Assembly (NCBI GenBank): GCA_016177915.1
Contig: JACOUI010000163.1
Span: 1 to 44,327, forward strand
Reading direction: 5' to 3'
DNA: 44,327 nucleotides
DNA from: Planctomycetia bacterium
GTDB taxonomy: Bacteria; Planctomycetota; Planctomycetia; Pirellulales; S012-138
In this document: positions 1 to 9,032 of the stretch, one piece after another
Numbering within the stretch: the stretch's first letter is position 1
How the letters are laid out: the number at the start of each line of letters is the position of its first letter
Made by a program: the position numbers and the translations under genes
The notes under the pieces: generated by a model
What the model was told of the DNA's origin: nothing
The model's input: the letters and a program-made list of their open reading frames with translations, nothing else
Database searches by the model: none

Positions 1-344
1 ACATCGAAGGCTTCGACAGTATCGTCACCTCCACTGCCGCTCCGACTGCTTCCGGCTGGAGCGACCGTTGCCGGGTGGGGCTTGCACCCACTGGAAGACC
101 AGCGCCTTTTCACGGCGCACTGAATCCGGTCACTACGAACAATGCCGTCACCACGAACGCCCGCAAGGTCCGCCCCGTCCGCTTCGCCACCTCCACACTC
201 CCAACTCCACACTCCGCATTTCCCGCTCTTCTTGTCCCCAATTCGCCCGTCGTGTATTCTTGGAAGAACACGCCACACGAGCGGCTGCGCCTCCTGGCCA
301 GCGCCGCTCCCCGCCTTTTTCCCTCCCCCAAACGCGACGCGATC

Positions 345-1445
<1,101 letters not shown>

Positions 1446-1474
1446 TTGTGAATTCGTAAACACACGAGGGCGTC

Positions 1475-2944
1475 ATGCTGAACATCCCGGTCCTGCGGTG
1501 GGGAAAGCCGTACACTTCGCTGGAAGTCGACAACGTTGTGCATTTCATGTCCGGCGAACCCATCGCCAAGGTCAGCCAGGCCAACGCCGGCCTTCTGGCG
1601 CGCGATATGCGCTTCGCCGGGCGGGCGCGCGAAATCCTCCGCGAGTTTTCGTGCGAGGAGCTGATTGCCCGGATCAAGAAGGCCGCCGACCTGTACGTCC
1701 ACGAGACGCTCCCCCTCGGCGACGGCACGCAATCGCCTGCCGAGTTCGTCCGCGCGCAGTCGGCCTCGACCGGGCTGCCCGAGCACATGTGCCGGTTCAA
1801 CATGACGAAGAACCACTTCGTGCTGTCGAACATGGACCGGATGCTCGACGCCTTGACGCGGGGTCTGGACCTGTCGATCCTCTCGCGCGGCTACGGCATG
1901 GAAAGCCGCGGCGTCGTGGTCAGCTATCAGGCCCAATCTCCCGTGCTGGGCCTCGTCCTCCCCTCAAACTCGCCGGGCGTCCACACGCTCTGGTTGCCGG
2001 TCATCCCGATGCAGATCGGCCTCGTGCTCAAGCCCGGCCCGCAGGAGCCGTGGACGCCTTGCCGCATGACGGCGGCCTTCATCGAGGCCGGCGTCCCGCC
2101 GGAGGCGATTTCGATCTACCCTGGCGCGGGCGACATGGGCGCCGCCGTGCTGGCGAACGTGGACCGGGCCATGATCTTCGGCGGCACGGCCACGGTCGAG
2201 CGCTATCGCGGCAACCCCAAGGTCCAGGCCCACGGACCTGGCTTCAGCAAGATCCTGCTGGGCGACGACGTGGTCGACCAATGGGAAAAGTACCTCGACA
2301 TCATGGTCGACAGCATCTACCTCAACTCCGGCCGCGGCTGCATCAACTGCTCCGGCGTGTGGGCCTCGCGGCACACCGAAAAAATCGCCGAGGCCATCGC
2401 CGCGCGGATCGGCCCCGTCGAAGTCCTCCCGCCCGAAGATCCCAAGGCCGGCCTGGCGGCGTTCACCGTTCCCGGCCAGGCGCAGCAGGTCTGGAAAATG
2501 ATCGAGGCCGACCTGAACGAAGCGGGCGTGACGCACGTAACGGGTAAGTACGGCCCACGCCTGGTGGAGATGGAGCGCTGCGCCTTCCTGCGGCCGGTCG
2601 TCATCCATTGCAATTCGCCCGGGGCCGCCGTCGCCAAGAAGGAATACATGTTCCCGTTCAGCACGGTCGTCAAGTGCCCGCAGGAGAAGGTGCTCGAAGG
2701 CATCGGGCCGACGCTCGTCTGCTCGGCGATCACCCATGACGACAAATTCCAGGAGGAATTGACGAACGCCACGCACATCGACCGCCTGAACATCGGCCCG
2801 ATCCCCACCACCAAGCTCGACTGGCTCCAGCCGCACGAGGGAAGCATCGTCGACTTCTTGTTCCGCGGCCGGGCCTACCAGCTTTCGGGCGAGAAGCTGG
2901 CGGCGCTTTCCCGCCGTCCCGCCACCACAGCCGCCACGAAATGA
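1475..2944 (+). CDS. Aldehyde dehydrogenase family protein (acyl/aryl-carboxylate reductase component, EhpG/LuxC-like)
   Basis: 489 aa; VLGLVLPSNSPGVHTLWLPVIPMQIGLVLKPGPQEPWTP and NSGRGCINCSG (putative catalytic Cys) resemble the ALDH superfamily. The stop overlaps the next ATG (ATGA). Confidence 0.8.
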   Translation: MLNIPVLRWGKPYTSLEVDNVVHFMSGEPIAKVSQANAGLLARDMRFAGRAREILREFSCEELIARIKKAADLYVHETLPLGDGTQSPAEFVRAQSASTGLPEHMCRFNMTKNHFVLSNMDRMLDALTRGLDLSILSRGYGMESRGVVVSYQAQSPVLGLVLPSNSPGVHTLWLPVIPMQIGLVLKPGPQEPWTPCRMTAAFIEAGVPPEAISIYPGAGDMGAAVLANVDRAMIFGGTATVERYRGNPKVQAHGPGFSKILLGDDVVDQWEKYLDIMVDSIYLNSGRGCINCSGVWASRHTEKIAEAIAARIGPVEVLPPEDPKAGLAAFTVPGQAQQVWKMIEADLNEAGVTHVTGKYGPRLVEMERCAFLRPVVIHCNSPGAAVAKKEYMFPFSTVVKCPQEKVLEGIGPTLVCSAITHDDKFQEELTNATHIDRLNIGPIPTTKLDWLQPHEGSIVDFLFRGRAYQLSGEKLAALSRRPATTAATK

Positions 2945-4101
2945 TCCCGTTCGATTTCGAAACCCGCACGCGCGTCGTCTTCGGACCCAACCGCCTCGCC
3001 GGCCTCGGCGAGCTGGCCCAGGGCCTCGGCGGGCGTCGCGCGCTGGTGGTGAGCGATCACGGGATCATCGAGGCCGGCCACACGCCGCGGGCCGTCGCGC
3101 TGCTACAGGCCGCGGGCCTGACCGTGCGCGTCTTTTCCGATCTCGTGGAAAACCCGACCACGGACGACGTCGAGCGCGGCCTGGCCGTCGCCAAGGAATT
3201 TCAGCCCGACGTCTTGATCGGCCTGGGCGGCGGCAGCTCGATGGACTGCGCCAAGGGGATCAACTTCCTCTATACCAACGGCGGCCGAATCCAGGACTAT
3301 TGGGGCTCCGGCAAAGCCAAAAGGCCGCTCCTACCGCTGATTGGCGTGCCGACGACCGCCGGCACGGGCAGCGAGGCCCAGTCGTTCGCCCTCATTTCCG
3401 ATCCCAAGTCGCACGTAAAGATGGCCTGCGGCGACAAGAAGGCCGCCTGCCGGATCGCGCTTCTGGATCCGTTGCTCACGGTCACGCAGCCGCCGCGGGT
3501 GACGGCGATCACCGGGATCGACGCCATTTCGCACGCGCTGGAGACCTACGTCACCAAGCCGCGCAACGCCGCCTCGCTGGCCTTCGGCCGCGAGGCCTGG
3601 CGGCTTTTGGAGCCGAACTTTCCGCGCGTGCTCGATCATCCCGGCGACGTCGACGCCCGAGCGGCCATGCAGCTTGGGGCGTTTTTCGCCGGGCTGGCGA
3701 TCGAGAATTCGATGCTCGGCGCGGCTCACGCCCTGGCCAACCCGCTCACGCAGGCCTTCGGCATCGTTCACGGCCAGGCGGTTGCGCTGACGCTACCCCA
3801 CGTCATCCGCTTCAACGCGGCCGTGACCGAGCCGCAATACGCCGAATTGCTGGCAATTTCGGCCAGCCACAACGGTTCCATTCGGAAAGGGCAGGGGGGG
3901 GCGGCCGAAGAGCTGGCCCGCCGCGTTTCAGCCTTCACGCTTCGCGCCGGCCTCAAAACCCGCCTGCGCGACTTCGACATCCCGCAGGACCGGCTCCCCG
4001 ACCTGGCCGCCGCCGCCGCCACGCAGTGGACGGCCGGCTTCAACCCCCGCCCCGTCGGCCCGGAAGAGCTTTTGCAGCTCTACCGCGCGGCGTATGATTG
4101 A
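2941..4101 (+). CDS. Iron-containing alcohol dehydrogenase
   Basis: GLGGGSSMDCAKGINFL, GVPTTAGTGSEAQSFALISD and ANPLTQAFGIVHGQAVALTLPHVIRFN motifs of Fe-ADH. Start overlaps the upstream stop. Confidence 0.93.
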   Translation: MIPFDFETRTRVVFGPNRLAGLGELAQGLGGRRALVVSDHGIIEAGHTPRAVALLQAAGLTVRVFSDLVENPTTDDVERGLAVAKEFQPDVLIGLGGGSSMDCAKGINFLYTNGGRIQDYWGSGKAKRPLLPLIGVPTTAGTGSEAQSFALISDPKSHVKMACGDKKAACRIALLDPLLTVTQPPRVTAITGIDAISHALETYVTKPRNAASLAFGREAWRLLEPNFPRVLDHPGDVDARAAMQLGAFFAGLAIENSMLGAAHALANPLTQAFGIVHGQAVALTLPHVIRFNAAVTEPQYAELLAISASHNGSIRKGQGGAAEELARRVSAFTLRAGLKTRLRDFDIPQDRLPDLAAAAATQWTAGFNPRPVGPEELLQLYRAAYD

Positions 4102-4212
4102 CGAGCGGCCCGGCGAACAGGGCGGCGTCGGCCCCCGGTGAGTCTCTGGCCGCGCCGACGTTGGCCCATTTCCCTTTTTCAGTTTTCGATTCTCTCTCAG
4201 GACGCACTTCTC

Positions 4213-5577
4213 ATGCGCGCTAAGCCCGGTTTATTCGCGCTTTGCCTCGTGTTCGCGCTGGCGGCAGCCGTCTGCCCGTTGGCGTCAGCGCAGGACAACG
4301 CCGCCCAGCCAAAACCTGCGCCGCAGGAATCGGCCCAGCCTGCCTCGCAGCCCGCTCCTGCGGATAACGTCAAGGACCCCGCCGCAGCGCTGCTCTCCAA
4401 ACTCTCGCCCGACAACATGCGCGCCGTGGCTGAGATGCTCGACCGCGACTGGAAGGACAAACCCGAGTGGGCCGAAATGGCCGTGGCCGTCCTCCGCGGC
4501 GACGAGATGCGCGTGGGCAGCGGCTGGTGGCGGCCCAGCACCAAGCGCTACGACTGGAAATGGCTCCGCGCAAATTTCGATGCCGACGCCGACGGCACGG
4601 TCTCGGCCGAGGAATTCGTCGCCCAATGCCCCAGCGACCTGACGGCGATTCTCCCGAAGGACAAGCTCTTCGAGCGGCTGGACAAAGACTACAGCAGCCA
4701 ACTTGCCCCCGACGACTTCGACTGGTTCAGCCGCCAAATCATCCCCGACCCGCGCCGCATGATGGGCGACTACATGTTCCTGATGCTCGACGCCGACGGC
4801 AACGGCCGCGTGACGCCCGACGAGCTGCAGGAATTCTTCAAGCAGTCGGACCAGGGCGCCCAGGGTTTCCTCACGCCCGAGGACTTGAGCCAAACGATCG
4901 CCCGCGCGATCTCCTCGTCGGGCGGCCGCGGAGGCGGCGGACCCGACTCGGCCGACGTGGTCCGCATGTTCTTTGGCGGCGAGCTGGGGACGTTCGAGGC
5001 GGGTCCCAACGTGGGAGACCTCGCGCCCGATTTCACCCTCCCCACGCACGACGGCTCGCGGACGTTCACGCTCTCCGAGTCGCGCGGCAAGCGGCCCGTG
5101 ATCCTCATCTTCGGCAGCTTCTCGTGAGGGCCCTTCCGGGCCCAGGCTGGGACCCTCGACAAGCTGTACGCCCGCTACAAGGACCGGGTCGACATTTTCG
5201 CCGTTTACATTCGCGAGGCGCATCCGACCGACGGCTGGGCCATGTCGTCCAACGACAAGGCCGGCATCAAGATCGAGCAGCCCAAGACCACCGAGGCGCG
5301 GACGCTGGTGGCCAGCCGCTGCTGCACGTCGCTGGGAATGACCATGCCGCTCCTGGTGGATACGATCGAGGACCGCGTGAACCGGGCCTACAGCGGGTTT
5401 CCCGACCGGCTGTACCTCATCGACGCCGAGGGCAAAGTCGTCTACAAGGGCGGCCGCGGCCCGTTCGGCTACAAGCCGCGCGACCTGGAGCAGACGCTCG
5501 TGATGCTGCTCATCGACGAGGCGCAAAAGGCGGCCAAGACGGACGCCCCGATCGAAGCCCCGGCCGTGAAGGAATAG
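4213..5577 (+). CDS. Predicted selenoprotein: secreted EF-hand protein with C-terminal iodothyronine-deiodinase-like domain; TGA at 5125-5127 read as Sec
   Basis: ORFs 4138..5127 and 5242..5577 are in the same frame and separated by a single TGA. Translation across it: ...RPVILIFGSFS-U-GPFRAQAGTLDKLYARYKDRVDIFAVYIREAHPTDGWAMSSND...GFPDRLYLIDAEGKVVYKGGRGPFGYKPRDLEQTL, which matches the deiodinase active-site and C-terminal motifs. Signal peptide MRAKPGLFALCLVFALAAAVCPLASAQ. EF-hands FDADADGTVSAEEF and LDADGNGRVTPDELQEF. Confidence 0.85.
5126..5157 (+). promoter_or_regulatory. Candidate bacterial SECIS-type stem-loop immediately after the TGA
   Basis: GAGGG(5126-5130)/CCCTC(5153-5157), CCC/GGG (5131-5133/5149-5151), CC/GG and an apical loop GGGCCCA. 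A competing hairpin GGGCCC-TTCC-GGGCCC (5128-5143) also exists. Confidence 0.5.
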
Positions 5578-5622
5578 ACGAGACGGCGCGATGGGCCTGT
5601 CGCTTGCTCGGGCTGCGCCTTT

Positions 5623-6609
5623 CTAAAAGAAGCTTCGCAGCAGTGCTTCCCGCGCCTTGTCGAACGACGGCTGCCAGGTGATTTCCGGCCGGCCGTCGCG
5701 GAGACAGTCCCGGACCTTGGCCAGCGTGTTCTTGGCCATGTGGGGGCACTTGTTGCAGGCGCAGGTCACGCCCGGCACGGGATGATACCGGTGCTGCGGG
5801 TGCTTGTGCTGGAGCTGCCAGAGCATGTTGGCTTCCGTGGCCACGAGGAAATCGCGCGGCTCGGCGAACTTTTCCACGTAGCGGAGCATGGCCTGCGTGC
5901 CGCCGATGAAGTCGCTGTGCTCGCGGATGTTGGCGGGGCACTCGGGATGGGCGATCGTGAGCGCCTGCGGAAGCTTTCGCTTGAGCTTGAGGAGATCGCC
6001 CACGGAAAACACCTCGTGGACCATGCAGCTTCCCGGCCAGAGGATCATCTTACGGCCGGTCGCTTCCTGCAAATAGCCGCCCAGGTGCTGGTCGGGGACG
6101 AAGAGGATTTCGAACTCGTCGGGCACGCGACGGATGATCTGTTCGGCGTTGCCGGAGGTCACGACCCAGTCGCAGAGGGCCTTTACGGCGGCGCTACTGT
6201 TGATGTAGGTGACGGTCTGGAACTTGCGGCCCTCGGCGCGGAGGCGGACCTGCATCTCGGCGAGCTTGGGCGCGGGGCAGCTTTCGGCCAGGCTGCAACC
6301 GGCCAGAAGGTCCGGCAGGAGGACGCGCTTTTGGGGGTTCAGGATTTTGGCCGTCTCGGCCATGAAGTGCACGCCGCAGAAAACGATGGTGCTCGTCGAG
6401 ACGCGCGTGGCGGCGCGGGCCAGGTCGAGGCTGTCGCCGGCGACGTCGGCCAGCTCCTGGATTTCGCCCTCCTGGTAGTAGTGGGCCAGGATCGTGGCGT
6501 CCTGCTTCTTGCGCAGCTCGTCGATCTCGTGGCAGAGATCGAGCGGGTCTTCGTCCGAAAGGGCAGGGGGGGAGGCGAGGGGAAGGCCGAGCGAAGGGGC
6601 GGAAGGCAT
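5623..6609 (-). CDS. nadA: Quinolinate synthase NadA
   Basis: [49 protein letters not shown] and [14 protein letters not shown] motifs. Start at MPSAP (6609) preferred over 6651. Confidence 0.95.
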   Translation of the reverse strand: MPSAPSLGLPLASPPALSDEDPLDLCHEIDELRKKQDATILAHYYQEGEIQELADVAGDSLDLARAATRVSTSTIVFCGVHFMAETAKILNPQKRVLLPDLLAGCSLAESCPAPKLAEMQVRLRAEGRKFQTVTYINSSAAVKALCDWVVTSGNAEQIIRRVPDEFEILFVPDQHLGGYLQEATGRKMILWPGSCMVHEVFSVGDLLKLKRKLPQALTIAHPECPANIREHSDFIGGTQAMLRYVEKFAEPRDFLVATEANMLWQLQHKHPQHRYHPVPGVTCACNKCPHMAKNTLAKVRDCLRDGRPEITWQPSFDKAREALLRSFF

Positions 6610-6884
6610 GGCGGGAGTCCTTGTTTTTTGTGTGGCGAAGGAGGAACCCACATCAGGCTGTTTTTTAAGACGGCCGTGCGTCTTTCCAGGGAATTATAGC
6701 CCGGTGGGGGGCGGGGAAATAGTGTCTTAGCGCAGGGTTCAACTGGAATTTTTCTGCCCGATGTTCCCGCTGACTGGGAGGACAAATTGGGGTGTGAGCG
6801 CGGTAGAATTCAGCCGCGGGACGTGCGAGTTCTGTGAGTGAAGTCCTCGGTCAATGCGCGTTGATGATCGCGTAGGAAAAGAGA

Positions 6885-7298
6885 ATGTTGGCGCGTGCAA
6901 TTCACGAGATGATCGAAATCGTTCTCGATCCGAAATCCGACGACGACGAGCGCGAAATGGCGCTGGCGACGATCGCCGAGGCCCTCTTTCCGCAATCGGT
7001 CGGCCCGGACGGCGGCATCGACCTGGAAGAATTCGACCGGCTGGAAGCGCGCGCATCGCCGGAAGGCCGGGCCGTTCATCGGCAACTGGACCGCGAGGAG
7101 GCGGAGTTTGCCGCGCGGCTGCGGCGGTCCATGAAACGAAAGGGAGCGACTCAGGCGGAATTGGCCGAGAGGATCGGCGTCGGTCAGCCGGCGATTTCGA
7201 TGATGCTCAACCGCCAGTGCCGTCCGCAGCCGCGGACGATCGAGCGATTGGCAAAAGCGTTGGGCGCGTCGATCAAGGACCTTTGGCGTCCATTGTGA
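6885..7298 (+). CDS. XRE-family helix-turn-helix transcriptional regulator
   Basis: 137 aa; C-terminal HTH KGATQAELAERIGVGQPAISMMLNRQCRPQPRTIERLAKALGAS. Confidence 0.8.
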   Translation: MLARAIHEMIEIVLDPKSDDDEREMALATIAEALFPQSVGPDGGIDLEEFDRLEARASPEGRAVHRQLDREEAEFAARLRRSMKRKGATQAELAERIGVGQPAISMMLNRQCRPQPRTIERLAKALGASIKDLWRPL

Positions 7299-7355
7299 CG
7301 CAGGTGGCCCAGCGGAACCATGGGACACGAATGGGACGGATGGGCACCGATCGGG

Positions 7356-8441
7356 CTAGAGGTGCATCTCGTCGAGCTTGTCGAGGAGATGGTCCAGCTC
7401 GTCCTTGGGCCCGTGGTCCTTGCCCGCCTGGCGCTTGGGCATGCCCACGGTTGCGCCGACGGCGCCGCGGCCGACGGCCACCAGCTCCACGTCCCGCTCC
7501 TGGACGGCGAGCTGCAGGGCGTCCGGCGCGCCGAAGAGCTTCGAAAGGTCGATCTTCAACGCCGCCGACCGCTCCGGCGCCCCGGCGATCCCCGGCGTCT
7601 TGTGCTGCGGGAAGATGATCGCGTTTTCCGGGCAGACGCGGCTGCACGCCGGGCAGCCCTTGCGGCAGTTGTCGGGCTGCTGGACGAGGATCGTCTCGAA
7701 CCGATCGACGCCGTAGACGCCGAACAAGCAGAAATCGAGACACTCCATGCAGTTCGTGCAGCGCGTGAAATCGATCACGGGATACCAGCGGCGGGCGGAG
7801 TCTTCTTCGATGCGCTGGACCGGCGGGGCGCCGTTGGAGGCGGCGGCGGAAGGCGGCGAGTCCTGAAGTGCGGCGTGCGGAGTGGGGGGTTCAGAATTCG
7901 GAATGACGAATCCTGAATGCGGAATGACAGGTTGTTGTTGAGAGGTGTGCCCGTTGACGGAGGGCGCGGCGAGACCGATGGAGACGGTTTGCACCGAGGC
8001 TTCCGAGGCCAGGCGCGTGATCTCCTGCACGTACGGGTCGGCCGCTTTGTGCCAGCGCAAGTCGAGACACGTGATCGCGCGGCCGGGCACGTCGCGGGCG
8101 CCGATCCCGACGTCGGGTTTTTCTTCCTTTTCTTCGTCTTCGTCATCGTCGTCGGGCGGCGGCTCGATGAGCGTCTGGCCGAAGCGCCCCTTGATCCCGT
8201 TGCGGTCCAGGATCCAGTGGGCCGCCCGCGGATAGAGCCAGCTCAAGACGACCACGTCGCCGCGAATGCCTTGCAGGCAGAGAATGCCGGTGCCGTCGGG
8301 CTTCAAATCGTACAAATGCGGGATGACGACGGCCTCGACGTCACGCTCAAAGAGCAAGGCCGCGACGATCGCCTCTTCCAGGGCGCGCTTGGCCGGGTCG
8401 GCGCTTTGGCCTTGCGAGACGACAACGGTGAGCTTGGGCAT
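7356..8441 (-). CDS. Ferredoxin-domain protein with two Cys motifs (4Fe-4S) and a conserved-looking N-terminal domain
   Basis: CTNCMECLDFC and CRKGCPACSRVCPENAI motifs. Acidic linker DDDDEDEEKEEK and a repeat-derived linker VIPHSGFVIPNSEPPTPHAALQ. Confidence 0.8.
   Translation of the reverse strand: MPKLTVVVSQGQSADPAKRALEEAIVAALLFERDVEAVVIPHLYDLKPDGTGILCLQGIRGDVVVLSWLYPRAAHWILDRNGIKGRFGQTLIEPPPDDDDEDEEKEEKPDVGIGARDVPGRAITCLDLRWHKAADPYVQEITRLASEASVQTVSIGLAAPSVNGHTSQQQPVIPHSGFVIPNSEPPTPHAALQDSPPSAAASNGAPPVQRIEEDSARRWYPVIDFTRCTNCMECLDFCLFGVYGVDRFETILVQQPDNCRKGCPACSRVCPENAIIFPQHKTPGIAGAPERSAALKIDLSKLFGAPDALQLAVQERDVELVAVGRGAVGATVGMPKRQAGKDHGPKDELDHLLDKLDEMHL
7866..7932. repeat. Degenerate GGAATGCGGAGTG-type tandem repeat inside the ferredoxin gene
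   Basis: gtgcggcgtgcggagtggggggttcagaattcggaatgacgaatcctgaatgcggaatgacagg. Confidence 0.8.
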
Positions 8442-8468
8442 GGGGCGGCCGTGGTGGGCGGTGGTTTG

Positions 8469-8966
8469 CTACTCGTTCATCTGGCCTTTGATCGTGCGCT
8501 GGGCGATAGGCCAGACCTGGGCCAGGTGCTCCAGGTATTGCGGGGGGGTGAGCAGGGTGTCGCCTGCCCCCTCCATCATAAACAACCAACCCTCGCCATA
8601 GGTATCGACGTTAATGTGGGAAGGGTCTTTGAGCAACAGCTCGTTGAACCGGCGGAGGAGGCCGGGCATCGGGGCATAAAGGGCGCTTTCGGCCTTGGAG
8701 CTTTCGATGTTGCCGATTTCCTGGCGTTCGCGGAGGTTGGTGCCGGGATCGACGCACCATTCGAGGAAGTAAACATCTTGCAGGAGACGGACGGCGTAGG
8801 CGGAGAAGCCGAAGCGGAAGACCGTGGAGTCAGGCGAGCGGGGGGGGGCCGCCCCCCGGCGCGCCCACATGTGGTTCTTGCAGTAGAGGCGGTCCGTGGG
8901 AAACCGGGCCTCGAATTGCCCCATCATGAACGCGACGAAGGGTGCGTCGGGATTCAGCGGACCCAC
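8469..8966 (-). CDS. GcvH-like lipoyl-carrier protein
   Basis: FPTDRLYCKNHMWAR...GFSAYAVRLLQDVYFLEW...IGNIESSKAESALYAPMPGLLRRFNELLLKDPSHINVDTYGEGWLFMME matches glycine cleavage H-protein architecture, including the lipoylated-Lys ES(S)KA motif. GTG start at 8966, or ATG near 8927. Confidence 0.82.
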   Translation of the reverse strand: MGPLNPDAPFVAFMMGQFEARFPTDRLYCKNHMWARRGAAPPRSPDSTVFRFGFSAYAVRLLQDVYFLEWCVDPGTNLRERQEIGNIESSKAESALYAPMPGLLRRFNELLLKDPSHINVDTYGEGWLFMMEGAGDTLLTPPQYLEHLAQVWPIAQRTIKGQMNE

Positions 8967-9032
8967 GTGGCACCCATCGGCGGGACTTCCGATCGCGAAA
9001 CACTCGGGGGCCGACGCCTCCGGCTCGCCAAC

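Noticed and set aside
1-344. 5' extension of the ligase ORF (75..344)
   Set aside because: Translation is low-complexity and partly repeat-derived (CACACTCCCAACTCCACACTCCGCATTTCCC); the ATG at 345 gives a sensible N-terminus.
1964-2836. 290-aa minus-strand ORF opposite the ALDH gene
   Set aside because: Antisense shadow of a conserved enzyme; no motifs.
4285-5526. 413-aa minus-strand ORF opposite the selenoprotein gene
   Set aside because: Shadow ORF; the plus strand encodes clear EF-hand and deiodinase-like motifs.
4467-5681. 404-aa plus-strand ORF in an alternate frame spanning the TGA
   Set aside because: Arg/Pro-rich alternate-frame translation without domain features; considered as an explanation for the split gene but no motif continuity.
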